64,000 nucleotides of DNA. Source: Pseudarthrobacter defluvii (GTDB lineage Bacteria; Actinomycetota; Actinomycetes; Actinomycetales; Micrococcaceae). Where the stretch lies: assembly GCF_030323865.1 (NCBI RefSeq), contig NZ_CP066362.1, forward strand, positions 2,108,001 to 2,172,000. The letters run 5' to 3'. Shown here piece by piece: positions 38,786-48,235 of this stretch. Positions within the stretch are counted from its first letter, which is position 1. Each line of letters begins with the position of its first letter. The position numbers and the translations under genes were made by a program. The notes beneath the pieces were generated by a model that ran no database searches, was not told the DNA's origin, and saw only the letters and a program-made list of their open reading frames with translations.

Positions 38786-40642
38786 TCACTTCTTCTTTGC
38801 CTTGTCCTTCGATTCGTCCGTGGTGAGGGCGGCGATGAAGGCCTCTTGCGGCACTTCCACCGTCCCCACCATCTTCATGCGCTTCTTGCCTTCTTTCTGC
38901 TTTTCCAGGAGCTTGCGCTTACGCGAGATGTCACCGCCGTAGCACTTCGCCAGTACGTCCTTGCGGATGGCCCGGATGCTTTCACGGGCGATGATTCGGG
39001 AACCGATGGCCGCCTGGATGGGCACCTCGAACTGCTGCCGCGGGATGAGTTCGCGGAGCTTGCCGGTCATCATCACGCCGTAGGCGTAAGCCTTGTCCCG
39101 GTGGGTGATGGCACTGAAGGCGTCCACCTGCTCGCCCTGGAGCATGATGTCCACCTTGACCAGGTCGGCAACCTGCTCGCCATCGGCTTTCCAGTCCAGC
39201 GATCCGTAGCCACGGGTCTTCGACTTCAGGATGTCGAAGAAGTCGAAGACGATTTCCGCCAGCGGCAGGCGGTAGCGGATTTCCACCCGGTCCTCGGAAA
39301 GGTAGTCCATGCCGCCCATGACGCCGCGGCGCGACTGGCACAGCTCCATGATGGCGCCGACGAATTCGTTGGGGGCCAGGATGGTGGCGGAAACCATCGG
39401 TTCGCGTACTTCCGCGATCTTGCCGGTGGGGTACTCGCTGGGGTTGGTCACGCGGACCACCTTTTTGTCCTCCAGCGTGACCTCGTATTCCACGTTCGGC
39501 GCAGTGGAGATGAGGTCGAGGTTGTATTCGCGCTCCAGGCGTTCGCGGGTGATCTCCAGGTGAAGGAGACCCAGGAAGCCGACGCGGAACCCGAATCCCA
39601 GTGCGGCCGACGTCTCCGGTTCGTATACCAGCGCGGCGTCATTGAGCATGAGCTTTTCGAGGGCGTCGCGGAGGACCGGGTAGTCGGCGCCGTCCAGCGG
39701 GTACAGGCCCGAGAACACCATGGGCTTGGCATCGGCGTAGCCGGGGAGCGACTCGGCGGCCGGCTTGGCCAGGTTGGTGACGGTATCGCCAACCTTGGAC
39801 TGCCGGACGTCCTTCACACCGGTGATCAGGTAACCCACTTCACCGACGCCCAGGCCCTTGGAAGGTGTGGGTTCAGGCGAGCTGACGCCGATTTCCAGGA
39901 GCTCGTGCGAGGCCCTGGTTGACATCATCTGGATGCGTTCCCGCGGGTGGAGCATGCCGTCCACCACACGCACATAGGTCACCACACCGCGGTAGGTGTC
40001 GTAAACAGAATCGAAGATCATGGCACGGGCAGGACCATCGGGGTCACCCTTCGGCGCCGGCAGGTCCCGGACAATCTTGTCCAGCAGTGCTTCCACGCCA
40101 ACGCCCGTCTTGCCGGACACCCGCAGGACATCTTCGGGATCGCCGCCGATCAGATTGGCCAACTCGGCTGCATACTTCTCGGGCTGCGCCGCCGGCAGGT
40201 CGATCTTGTTCAGCACCGGAATGATGGTGAGGTTGTTCTCCATGGCCAGGTAGAGGTTGGCGAGCGTCTGGGCCTCAATGCCCTGGGCCGCGTCCACCAG
40301 CAGGATTGCGCCCTCGCAGGCGGCCAGGGACCTGGACACCTCGTAGGTGAAGTCAACGTGGCCCGGGGTGTCGATCATGTTCAGTGCATAACTCACGCCG
40401 TCCACCTCCCACGGCATGCGGACAGCCTGGGACTTGATGGTGATCCCGCGTTCACGCTCGATGTCCATGCGGTCCAGGTACTGGGCCTTCATGTCGCGCG
40501 CCTGGACCACCCCGGTGGACTGCAGCATCCGGTCCGCCAAGGTGGACTTGCCGTGGTCAATATGCGCGATGATGCAAAAGTTCCGAATGATTGCCGGATC
40601 TGTCGCGGCGGGCACCGGTGCGGTGCGGGCCATGGGAGACAC
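38786..40642 (-). CDS. lepA: Elongation factor 4 (back-translocase LepA)
   Basis: 618 residues. GTPase motifs [17 protein letters not shown] and NKIDLP, then the EF-G-like domains and the LepA-specific C-terminus with a Lys-rich end. It acts on stalled or misassembled ribosomes. GTG start at 40642 with AAGGA 6 nt upstream; the internal ATG at 40633 is less well placed. It forms a pair with hemW. Confidence 0.97.
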   Translation of the reverse strand: MSPMARTAPVPAATDPAIIRNFCIIAHIDHGKSTLADRMLQSTGVVQARDMKAQYLDRMDIERERGITIKSQAVRMPWEVDGVSYALNMIDTPGHVDFTYEVSRSLAACEGAILLVDAAQGIEAQTLANLYLAMENNLTIIPVLNKIDLPAAQPEKYAAELANLIGGDPEDVLRVSGKTGVGVEALLDKIVRDLPAPKGDPDGPARAMIFDSVYDTYRGVVTYVRVVDGMLHPRERIQMMSTRASHELLEIGVSSPEPTPSKGLGVGEVGYLITGVKDVRQSKVGDTVTNLAKPAAESLPGYADAKPMVFSGLYPLDGADYPVLRDALEKLMLNDAALVYEPETSAALGFGFRVGFLGLLHLEITRERLEREYNLDLISTAPNVEYEVTLEDKKVVRVTNPSEYPTGKIAEVREPMVSATILAPNEFVGAIMELCQSRRGVMGGMDYLSEDRVEIRYRLPLAEIVFDFFDILKSKTRGYGSLDWKADGEQVADLVKVDIMLQGEQVDAFSAITHRDKAYAYGVMMTGKLRELIPRQQFEVPIQAAIGSRIIARESIRAIRKDVLAKCYGGDISRKRKLLEKQKEGKKRMKMVGTVEVPQEAFIAALTTDESKDKAKKK

Positions 40643-40806
40643 GCAGGGTCCTTACTGTTGGCTTTTCTGCAGCCATCCGGCAGGCACGCGAAAGGTGCCT
40701 GCGGTCCAGCCGCACATCTTGAACATCCAGTGTCCCACGTCCGGGACCCCGCCACCGCATCCGGACCGGCACATACAAGGGCGTTTCGGCGGCGCAACCC
40801 CGCAGA

Positions 40807-40812
40807 TAGGCT
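40807..40812 (+). promoter_or_regulatory. -10 box of leaderless PemK-like gene
   Basis: TAGGCT ends 6 nt before the ATG at 40819. Confidence 0.5.
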
Positions 40813-40818
40813 GTCCGG

Positions 40819-41373
40819 ATGGCTATTGATCTCCGCTCCCTGGGAAACGCCGTCCGCCGCGGACTGCGGCTGCTGCAGAACCGACCGTCCGCTCCGAAGG
40901 CCCCTGGCCGCCTGCCGGACAGGCGCCCCGGCGGCCGGCGGCCCGGACACGGCAGCGTCGCCCCAGAGGCTGCGGCCTACCCTGGGGACTTCCGCGGCCG
41001 TGCCGCCATCCACTACGCCCCGCGGCCGGACGGCGATCCGGATCCGGGTGAGGTGGTGTGGGCTTGGGTCCCTTACGAGGAGGACCACGCCAAGGGGCAG
41101 GACCGGCCGGTCCTCCTGGTGGGGCATAACGGCCCATACCTGCTGGGACTGATGCTGACCAGCAGGGACAGGGTGCCCGACGGTTCCACTGCATCCGGGT
41201 ACGTGGACCTGGGTGCCGGCGGCTGGGACAGGCAGGGCAGGGCGAGCGAGGTGCGGCTGGACCGGATCCTTCAGATCCGGCCCGACAGCATCCGGAGGGA
41301 AGGTGCGGTGCTGGACAGGGCGCGCTTCGAAAAAGTGGCAGCCGGTCTCCGGGGGCGACACGGGTGGACGTGA
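40819..41373 (+). CDS. PemK/MazF-like protein without a partner antitoxin
   Basis: 184 residues. A basic, Pro/Arg/Gly-rich N-terminal 70 residues is followed by a PemK-fold domain with PGEVVWAWVPYEE, DRPVLLVG and a final VRLDRILQI. PemK/MazF proteins are mRNA endonucleases held by an antitoxin. No antitoxin gene is visible in the 176 bases upstream or the 169 downstream, so this may be a housekeeping relative, not a toxin. It lies between lepA and rpsT. Confidence 0.8.
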   Translation: MAIDLRSLGNAVRRGLRLLQNRPSAPKAPGRLPDRRPGGRRPGHGSVAPEAAAYPGDFRGRAAIHYAPRPDGDPDPGEVVWAWVPYEEDHAKGQDRPVLLVGHNGPYLLGLMLTSRDRVPDGSTASGYVDLGAGGWDRQGRASEVRLDRILQIRPDSIRREGAVLDRARFEKVAAGLRGRHGWT

Positions 41374-41542
41374 CCGGCGCAAATGGCCAGCGCCGCCGCT
41401 GACCTGCTATTCTTTATTGCTGTGTGTCCGTGCAGGTCGACGGTCACTGATGGTTGGCCGCCATAGGTATCCCCACGCCGCTCAGTCAAGGCCAGCTTGA
41501 AAGCCCTCTAGACCATTTCCGCATTACAAAGAGAGTTCACAC

Positions 41543-41803
41543 GTGGCGAATATCAAGTCCCAGAAGAAGCGCATCCTGACCAACGAGAAGGCCCGCCTGC
41601 GCAACAACGCAGTCAAGTCCGAGCTGAAGACGGCCATCCGCGCCGTCAACACCGCTGTTGAGTCCGCTGACAAGGAAGCTGCTACTACTGCGCTCGTTTC
41701 TGCCAGCCGTAAGCTGGACAAGGCTGTCAGCAAGGGTGTTCTGCACAAGAACAACGCAGCGAACCGCAAGTCGGCGATCTCCAAGAAGGTCAACGCACTC
41801 TAA
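41543..41803 (+). CDS. rpsT: 30S ribosomal protein S20
   Basis: 86 residues, Lys/Arg/Ala-rich and helical, beginning [20 protein letters not shown], the classic S20 start. It binds 16S rRNA in the 30S body. GTG start with AAGAGAG 8 nt upstream. A leader of up to about 130 nt may carry autoregulation. A strong terminator follows. Confidence 0.98.
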   Translation: MANIKSQKKRILTNEKARLRNNAVKSELKTAIRAVNTAVESADKEAATTALVSASRKLDKAVSKGVLHKNNAANRKSAISKKVNAL

Positions 41804-41828
41804 GGTTTCCAGTTCCCACGAACTGATG

Positions 41829-41860
41829 GTGTGGCCGGTACCCTCGGGTACCGGCCACAC
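41829..41860. terminator. Terminator after rpsT
   Basis: A perfect 15-bp stem (41829-41843 with 41846-41860) with a 2-nt nominal loop, followed by GGCTTTAAA. It also faces the convergent holA. Confidence 0.88.
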
Positions 41861-41977
41861 GGCTTTAAACGGTTTGTTCGGGTAGCCGCGGCAGGCCGCC
41901 GTCGACTGTCACCTGAAACGCCTGTTCGATCTGCTGCGGGATGCGGCAGGGCGGCAGGAGCTGACGGAGTCCTGGCG

Positions 41978-42994
41978 CTACCTGCCCTGGACGGACATGG
42001 CAATCACGGTCACGGCTTGCTCCACCGCGTAGACCGGATCCCGGGACAGGCCCTTGACCTGCGCGTCAGCCTCCGCCGTGACCTGGATGGAGCGCACCAG
42101 GCCCTCGGGCGTCCAGCGCCGGACATCCCGCTGCGCCTGCTCGACCAGCCAGGGCTGCATGCCCAGCTCCGCGGCGATCTGCGCTGACGATCCAGAGGCA
42201 CCTGCCACCCGGGCCACCGTCCTCAGCTTGGATGCGAGGGCTGCCACCAGGGGCACCGGGTCTGCGCCGGTGGCAAGGGCATGGCGCAGGGTGGACAGTG
42301 CCAGCGGCGCGTTTCCTGCCATTGCCGCGTCGGCCACCTTGAACGCGGTAGCTTCGACCCGGCCGCCATAGTATTTGTCCACCGTGTCCGTGGTGACGGT
42401 GGTGCCCGCGTCCGCGATCAGTTGGGCGCACGCGGCGGCAAGTTCGGACAGGTCTGCACCGACGGCGTTCACCAGTGCCTGGACGGCATCCTGGTTGATG
42501 CGCCGGCCGGCTGCTTTAAACTCCGCGGCCACGAATTGGACCTTGTCGGCGTCTTTCTTCAGCGGCTGGCAGTCAACCACGGGCCAGCCGTCCTTCCGGA
42601 TGGCGTCCAGGAGCTTCTTGCCCCGCGCTCCCCCGGCGTGGCGGAGCACCACGACGGCGTCCTCCTCCGGATGTTGGAGGTATGCGAGGGCATCCGCAAG
42701 GAAGGCATCGTTCATGCCCTCCACGGCTTCCACCTCGATGAGCTTGCTTTCGCCGAACAAGGAGGGACTCACCTGCATGGTGAGGGCGCCGGGTTCATAC
42801 CCGGCAGCATTCATACGGCTCAATTCAACGTCCGGTGCAGCCGCCCTGACCTGCGAACGGATCCTGTCCATGGCCCTGATGCCCAGGTACTCTTCCGGCC
42901 CGCTCACCAGCACGATCCGGGCCGGGGCTACGTCCCGCCAGGAGGCCGTATTCGATGCCGGGGAGCGGGTTGCTCGCTTTTGCGCAGCGGCCAT
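41978..42994 (-). CDS. holA: DNA polymerase III subunit delta
   Basis: 338 residues. The clamp-loader delta fold is shown by IVLVSGPEEYLG near the N-terminus, LSELAAACAQLI in the middle and the helical collar at the C-terminus. It opens the beta clamp during loading. The start overlaps the comEC end by 67 bases in another frame, so the two are tightly linked. The comEA-comEC-holA-rpsT neighbourhood is conserved in many Gram-positives. Confidence 0.93.
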   Translation of the reverse strand: MAAAQKRATRSPASNTASWRDVAPARIVLVSGPEEYLGIRAMDRIRSQVRAAAPDVELSRMNAAGYEPGALTMQVSPSLFGESKLIEVEAVEGMNDAFLADALAYLQHPEEDAVVVLRHAGGARGKKLLDAIRKDGWPVVDCQPLKKDADKVQFVAAEFKAAGRRINQDAVQALVNAVGADLSELAAACAQLIADAGTTVTTDTVDKYYGGRVEATAFKVADAAMAGNAPLALSTLRHALATGADPVPLVAALASKLRTVARVAGASGSSAQIAAELGMQPWLVEQAQRDVRRWTPEGLVRSIQVTAEADAQVKGLSRDPVYAVEQAVTVIAMSVQGR

Positions 42995-45015
42995 CGAAGG
43001 TCCCTTCCGGAGGTGTTATTGCAGTATCCCAGCCTGCCATGTCTGCGCCCCCGCTCCAAGCCGCAGGCGCGGCGGAACTGCTGCAGCCGGTGTTCCACCA
43101 GCCCGATCAGCACCACGGTGGCGGCGTGCAATTCCCGTACCTTGCGGACGAGCCGCATGGGCCGCGCCACCGCCCACACGGTGCCGAGGGTCACCGCCGA
43201 GAGCAACACCATGGAGAGCAGCCCGGGTACCCCCTCCGGCCAGGGAAGGGCGGAACCGGGCAATTGAGCGGCGCATCGGGCGACGCCCCCTACTCCGGCG
43301 CTGAACATACCCGCCACCGCTATCAGCCCCGTGGCCAGCCACGGCAGCAGAACCACCAGGGGTACCGCAATTGTGCCCAGCAAGGTCACGGGAGCAACCA
43401 AGGGCGAGGCCACCACGTTGGCCAGCAGCGAATAGGTAGCAAACTGGGGCTGCAGGAGGACGATCACGGGCCCGCACAGCAACTGGGCCGACAACGGAAC
43501 CGCAACTGCCGCAGCCAACCACCGTGGCACTGCCGCCGGAATCCAGCCGACGATCCGCCGTCCCAGGAGGATGATGCCCAGTGTGGCCAGGACGGACAGC
43601 AGGAATCCGAAACTCGAGCCCAACTCCGGGTCGGTCAGCAGGAGACCGATAACAGCGAGGCACAGGAAGCTCAGGCCGCGCCCCGAGCGGCCGCCTGCCA
43701 GGGACGTGACACCAATGGCACCCATCAGCGCCGCGCGCAGGACGCTGGCATCAGGTCCCACCAGGACAACGAACAGGCCCAGGCCGGCGAGGGCGGCTCC
43801 TGCAGCAGGAGCGCGGGGCAGCCGGAACCGGCGGCACAGGACCAGCAGCGCGCCCAGGACCAGGCTGCAGTTTGCGCCGCTGACCGCTGTCAGGTGGGTC
43901 ATGCCCACGGCCTTCATCGCGTTGCCCAGGCCCTCATCCAATGCGCTGGTGTCACCGGTGACCATTCCCGGAAGAAGTCCGCGGGCGTCGGATGGGAGGA
44001 AAGCGGAGGCGGCAACGAAACGACCCCGCAGCTCCCTCGCTCCCGCCTCAAGCAAAGAACCGTTATCCAACAGCGGGCTGCCTGCGGCGTTACCGGGGCC
44101 CGTCGAGGCGTTGAGGATTCCCACTTCCTGCCCGCCGGGCTCTGCAGGCCGTAGCTTGCCGGTTGCCCGCAGGGTCTGCCCCGGGACAACGTTCCCCCAG
44201 CCCTGTCCGCCCATGACCACCAGCCGGGCCCGTATCCGTACCAGAACGCCGCCTGTTGTCATTTCACGGGTCAACACCGGCACGGACCAGCGTCCCCCCG
44301 TTCTTCCCCGCCCGCCGATGACACGCGGGTTTCCTGCCACCTCGACCACGGCGACGGCCGACTTCCCTGCCGCGACCGCCTCCGCTAGTGGGCCAGCGGA
44401 CCGTTGGCTGGATGCTGTTGCCGAGTGGGCTGCGCCGGCAGCAGCCAGTAGCAAAGAGACCCCCACTGCCGCCCTAAAGCTGCGGCTCCGGGACGCCCGC
44501 AACGTGGGACCTGCGGCAGGCCCGGCGCGGCTGTGGGCGCTGCGTTTCCGTCTGCCCCTGCCGGCACGGGCCAGGAAGGCGGCGCCGAACACCACCAGGG
44601 CGCAGCAGAGGACGGCCAGCTCTGTGGGAGGCAGCCAAAGCCCCGCCACCGCCGCGGCCCACACCGCTGCTGCCGGCAGGGCAAGCCGGAGGTCAGTACG
44701 CTTCTGTAGCCCGTCAGGATTTGAGCCGGCTTCTTCCTGGGCCTTGCGGGTCTCAGTGATCCGTGCGCGCAGGCGGTCCAGGCCGGACGCCGGCGTTGTG
44801 TCCCGGGCGGCCGGCACTGCATCCACGCCCTGCACGGCCGACTCAATGAACCGGCTCCAGGGGCTCTGCGCTTTTGGACGCCGGGTTACTGACGTTCGCC
44901 TGCCAAAACTTTGCGCGTCGGGTCGGCACGTTCCTTTCCCACCTCCGCGGTTTCGGACGGCGACGGCGCCCACCCGCCGCCTGTCCGTATGTCTCCTGCC
45001 CGGATTGCCCGCCAC
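42928..45015 (-). CDS. comEC: ComEC/Rec2 family DNA uptake channel protein, without beta-lactamase-like domain
   Basis: 695 residues. Helices at about 110-150 and 185-200, a DUF4131-like OB region (about 205-320), then the competence domain with HLTAVSGANCSLVLGALL and about eight more helices. The family often ends in a metallo-beta-lactamase nuclease domain (HxHxDH); here only about 80 hydrophilic residues follow the last helix and no such motif is seen. The final 22 codons lie over the start of holA. GTG start 2 bases after comEA. It would move single-stranded DNA across the membrane if functional. Confidence 0.88.
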   Translation of the reverse strand: MAGNPGRRHTDRRRVGAVAVRNRGGGKGTCRPDAQSFGRRTSVTRRPKAQSPWSRFIESAVQGVDAVPAARDTTPASGLDRLRARITETRKAQEEAGSNPDGLQKRTDLRLALPAAAVWAAAVAGLWLPPTELAVLCCALVVFGAAFLARAGRGRRKRSAHSRAGPAAGPTLRASRSRSFRAAVGVSLLLAAAGAAHSATASSQRSAGPLAEAVAAGKSAVAVVEVAGNPRVIGGRGRTGGRWSVPVLTREMTTGGVLVRIRARLVVMGGQGWGNVVPGQTLRATGKLRPAEPGGQEVGILNASTGPGNAAGSPLLDNGSLLEAGARELRGRFVAASAFLPSDARGLLPGMVTGDTSALDEGLGNAMKAVGMTHLTAVSGANCSLVLGALLVLCRRFRLPRAPAAGAALAGLGLFVVLVGPDASVLRAALMGAIGVTSLAGGRSGRGLSFLCLAVIGLLLTDPELGSSFGFLLSVLATLGIILLGRRIVGWIPAAVPRWLAAAVAVPLSAQLLCGPVIVLLQPQFATYSLLANVVASPLVAPVTLLGTIAVPLVVLLPWLATGLIAVAGMFSAGVGGVARCAAQLPGSALPWPEGVPGLLSMVLLSAVTLGTVWAVARPMRLVRKVRELHAATVVLIGLVEHRLQQFRRACGLERGRRHGRLGYCNNTSGRDLRWPLRKSEQPAPRHRIRPPGGT

Positions 45016-45017
45016 GG

Positions 45018-45911
45018 CTACCCCTGGACCGTAACCAAGGGAAGCAAGGCCTCAAGCATCTTGGGGCCAACTCCGTCCACAGCGTCCAGCTCTTCGACGC
45101 TCTTGAAAGGACCATGTTCCTTCCGCCAGTCCACGATCCGCTGTGCCAGCACCGGGCCGACCTTTGGCAGCGTGTCCAGCTCCGCAGCCTCGGCGGTGTT
45201 CAGGTTGACCTTCCCACCCGGTGCCCCCAGCTGCCCGGCGCCGTTTGTCCCGGAGGAGCCGGCGCCGGAACCATCCGGCCCTGCGCCTGCCGAAGCTGCA
45301 GCGTCCGTCCCGCCGGTCAGGGGTTCCCCGTGCTGCGGGACGTAGATCTTCTGGCCGTCCTCCACCACCAGCGCAAGGTTGAGCCGGTTGGCATCGCCAT
45401 CCGCCAAAGCACCACCAGCTGCGGCGATGGCGTCATCTACCCGGCTGCCCTGCTGCAGCCGGATGACACCAGGTTTGGCAACAGCTCCCGCGACATGAAC
45501 CACCACCAGCCCCGCAGGATTGGACTCCCCCTGGCCTGAAGCAGGGTCAGGGGCCGGGCCCGCACTGGCGTCACCCCGGCGTTCTTCCGTGTGTCCCCCG
45601 GAACTGAGCCCGCTCAGCGGCACGACCTCAGGGACTGCCGATCCTGCCTGGAACCAGAACCACGCGCCGGCGGCCGCGGCCAGAGCGGCCAACAGCACGG
45701 CGACGCGCAGGCCGACCCGCCATCGTAGTGAAGGTGCACGGCCGGATTCACTTTCAGCTCCATCGCCGTCGCCGGGGCCCCGGTACTCAAAACCGTTCTG
45801 ACCCTGGCCATGTTCCAGGAGTCCGGGGCGGGCCTCGCCCACGGTCGCCTGAAGCCTGGCCCGTGCGTGCCGCGCCTGCTGACCTGCTGTTCCAGCATCG
45901 CGGCGTGACAT
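45018..45911 (-). CDS. comEA: ComEA-type DNA-binding protein (SLBB and helix-hairpin-helix)
   Basis: 297 residues. A helix at about 65-90, a Ser/Gly/Pro linker, an SLBB domain (about 130-195, VVVHVAGAVAKPGV) and a Gly/Ser linker. The C-terminal tandem helix-hairpin-helix (about 235-297) contains VNLNTAEAAELDTLPKVG and the second VDGVGPKML. It binds incoming double-stranded DNA at the cell surface. The ATG has a TAGGGT box 6 nt upstream. Confidence 0.93.
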   Translation of the reverse strand: MSRRDAGTAGQQARHARARLQATVGEARPGLLEHGQGQNGFEYRGPGDGDGAESESGRAPSLRWRVGLRVAVLLAALAAAAGAWFWFQAGSAVPEVVPLSGLSSGGHTEERRGDASAGPAPDPASGQGESNPAGLVVVHVAGAVAKPGVIRLQQGSRVDDAIAAAGGALADGDANRLNLALVVEDGQKIYVPQHGEPLTGGTDAAASAGAGPDGSGAGSSGTNGAGQLGAPGGKVNLNTAEAAELDTLPKVGPVLAQRIVDWRKEHGPFKSVEELDAVDGVGPKMLEALLPLVTVQG

Positions 45912-45917
45912 AGCTCC

Positions 45918-45923
45918 ACCCTA
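45918..45923 (-). promoter_or_regulatory. -10 box of comEA
   Basis: On the minus strand TAGGGT ends 6 nt before the comEA ATG. A GGAG in the spacer is too close to act as a normal ribosome site, favouring a leaderless message. Confidence 0.45.
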
Positions 45924-46026
45924 GGAACCCGGTCGGTTGCCCGGCGAGGCACCCATGGCCGTATGTGGAAACGTGGCGACGGCGAATGCAGCCGGCAGTC
46001 CGGTCCAGGTGGCGGACCCGACTGGC

Positions 46027-47106
46027 TCAGAAGTCGATCCCCTTGACCAGGGTGATGAATTGTTCCTTGACCTGCTCTTCGGTGGGGCCGGCCGGCGAGA
46101 CCAGGACCTGTGCAGTGAAGATCGCCGTATTCCCGCCCCGAACAACCATGAGGGACATGGACGTGACCGGTACATCGCTCGGAGGCCGGAGGGCTTTTGG
46201 TCCGCCCGGCTCTGACCGGATGACCAGGACTGCGCTGTCCCCAACCCCTTCAATATTCTGCCCGTCCGGCGGCAGGGGCCCTGAGAGCATGCCGGCGCCG
46301 CCCTCATGAAGTTCGATGGAGAACATGAGCGAGTCCGGCCCGGGCGTCCCTGGAGCGCCAAATTGATAGCGGCAGTTGCCTTCGCCCGGGAGAACCTGCG
46401 CCTGGGTTGTGGTGCCAAAAGCCTCTTTGAGCGCATCAACGCTCACCATGGCGCAAACGGGATTGTTGGTAGTGGTCTGTGGACCGACCGGTGGAGCGGA
46501 TGGAAGGTTGAGATTCTTGCCGTTGCCCCACCCTGCCTCGACGGCCGCCTGCGCGATCGCGCGCGCTGCAGCGTTGCCGTCCGGCACAGGGATCTCCGGC
46601 GACATCGGTGGCATGTCCACGATGCGCAGGTCCAGAGACTCGCTGCCCCTGACAGCCTTGAGCACCGTATTTGCTGACGCCCCTCCGGGCTCGCCCCGGA
46701 ACCACCCCGACCACTGCATGCACGCGAAATCACCGATGCCCTCAACCGTCGAGCAGTCAGGGGTCTTCTTCGCCTCCGCGATCTCGGTGGCTGATGCCGG
46801 TGAGATCAACGCGACGCTGAGCGCCCGGCTTTTGTTTGATTTGCTCAAGTAGCTGCAGACATATGCACGGCTTCCGGCCGGTTTCCCCTGCTGGCCCATC
46901 TGTACCAGACCAGGATCGACCTTCATTGCGATCTCCGGCGTGATCAGGTCACAGGCAGGGCTCCGGGAGCCGGACGAGGAAGGCTGCGGTGATCCGGAGG
47001 GGGAGGACGGCGTGGGATTGAACGGTGAACCCCCTTGCGCGCAAGCCCCAAGGATTACCGCCAGCGCCACGGAAAGCAAAAGGGCAGGTTTCCGGTAAGC
47101 GCTCAT
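46027..47106 (-). CDS. Lipoprotein with two DUF3558-like repeats
   Basis: 359 residues. Lipobox ILGAC, then a Ser/Pro linker. Two related units follow: residues about 53-170 begin ACDLITPEIAMKV and contain CSYL, and residues about 220-355 begin VCAMVSVDALKEAFG and contain NCRYQFGA. Paired cysteines in each unit resemble the actinobacterial DUF3558 lipoprotein fold. Function unknown; probably surface-exposed. ATG 47106 has GGGAAG upstream; the frame extends to 47139. Confidence 0.7.
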   Translation of the reverse strand: MSAYRKPALLLSVALAVILGACAQGGSPFNPTPSSPSGSPQPSSSGSRSPACDLITPEIAMKVDPGLVQMGQQGKPAGSRAYVCSYLSKSNKSRALSVALISPASATEIAEAKKTPDCSTVEGIGDFACMQWSGWFRGEPGGASANTVLKAVRGSESLDLRIVDMPPMSPEIPVPDGNAAARAIAQAAVEAGWGNGKNLNLPSAPPVGPQTTTNNPVCAMVSVDALKEAFGTTTQAQVLPGEGNCRYQFGAPGTPGPDSLMFSIELHEGGAGMLSGPLPPDGQNIEGVGDSAVLVIRSEPGGPKALRPPSDVPVTSMSLMVVRGGNTAIFTAQVLVSPAGPTEEQVKEQFITLVKGIDF

Positions 47107-47179
47107 TGCTTCCCTTTCTGACCCAAAAAACTGCGCCACGAAAGCGGGATGATGTGCTGAAGCAGTCTGGCGGGGCGGC

Positions 47180-47695
47180 TTACGAGGGGGAAAGACCGTC
47201 GGAGCCCGGGGGCGCAGGCGGGGAACTGTATCCCGGTCCTGTTGGAGCCTGCCAGTACCCGGCTTGCGGGTACCTGTCGAACCGTTGCCCCAGCGGGTTC
47301 TCCCGCTGCGCGAGCAGCACGATCAGGGCAATCCAGCCGAGCACCGGTAAAAGGGTGAGGAGCAGCAACCAGCCGCTGAGGTTGGCATCATGGAGTCGTC
47401 GGACCGCCACAGCGAGCGAAGGGATCACGGTGGCGAGAAACCAGATGCCCCCGAGCGCACTGGACCCCGTTATCTGCCCATTAATGATTGTCGGGCTGAT
47501 CGAGTTCAACACCGCGGACGCCAGTCCGGAGGCGAGAAACCACCACCAATACTCACTGCGACTGGCTCGCCCGGTAAAGACGGCGTATTTCTGGAATACG
47601 CGCTTGACTGCCTCGACTGGCGGGGCGCCGTAGTAAGGGAACTCCAGCGCCGGGGTTTTGTTCCGCGAAGCGTCTGGAGGCTGCTGCATGGCCAT
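47180..47695 (-). CDS. DUF805 membrane protein
   Basis: 171 residues. The DUF805 core has FTGRASRSEYWWW and AVRRLHDANLSGW with four helices, then a Gly/Pro-rich tail containing NPLGQRFDRYP. The family is widespread and uncharacterised. ATG with GGAAGGGA upstream. Same strand as the lipoprotein 73 bases downstream; they may be co-transcribed. Confidence 0.9.
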   Translation of the reverse strand: MAMQQPPDASRNKTPALEFPYYGAPPVEAVKRVFQKYAVFTGRASRSEYWWWFLASGLASAVLNSISPTIINGQITGSSALGGIWFLATVIPSLAVAVRRLHDANLSGWLLLLTLLPVLGWIALIVLLAQRENPLGQRFDRYPQAGYWQAPTGPGYSSPPAPPGSDGLSPS

Positions 47696-47849
47696 TGAAC
47701 TGTCCCTTCCGGTACTGCGATGCCGCCCATGCTACGGAAACGGGGGCCCCAGCACTTGGGCCAGAGGGCCCTACTTCAGGACCGGCCGGGTACAAGACCT
47801 TGGTGAAGACAGAAAACCAGCGGGTTGTGGGGTTGCCGGCGTGAGCCGC

Positions 47850-48149
47850 TCAGCCCTCACATTCGACGCAGTAGGCATGACCGTCCTTTTCCCGCGCCTT
47901 CTGGGAGCGGTGGCGGACCAGGAAGCAGGACCAGCAGGTGAACTCATCGTCAGCCTGCGGAATGACCTGGACGACGAGCTCTTCGGCGATGAACTCTCCG
48001 CCAGGGGTCAGCCCATCCAGGGTGTCGGCCTCGTCGAGCTCCTGGACCACGGATTGCGCGTCCGGCGCTTTGGCGGACTTCAGTGCCTCCAGTGAGTTTT
48101 CCTGGGATTCCTTGACGTCTGTGCGGAGTTCATCGTAATCGGTTGCCAC
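47850..48149 (-). CDS. DUF4193 zinc-ribbon-like protein
   Basis: 99 residues. A charged, acidic N-terminus with ATDYDELRTD, then CWSCF and a terminal CVECEG, two CxxC pairs that probably bind one zinc. It is a conserved actinobacterial family with no proven role. GTG start with AGAGATG upstream. Confidence 0.9.
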   Translation of the reverse strand: MATDYDELRTDVKESQENSLEALKSAKAPDAQSVVQELDEADTLDGLTPGGEFIAEELVVQVIPQADDEFTCWSCFLVRHRSQKAREKDGHAYCVECEG

Positions 48150-48235
48150 GAAGGTACATCTCTTTTCGTTTGATGGGTGTTACCGGTGCTGCAACGTACA
48201 GCCCAGCGAAAGAATTCCCTGCCGGAACTGCTGGC

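Noticed and set aside
41502..41517. CTAGACCA-containing site in the rpsT leader resembling the DasR element
   Set aside because: Only one half is well matched and there is no functional link between S20 and aminosugar control; probably chance.
40643..41542. Complete toxin-antitoxin module around the PemK-like gene
   Set aside because: No small frame with antitoxin character or ribosome site exists on either side.
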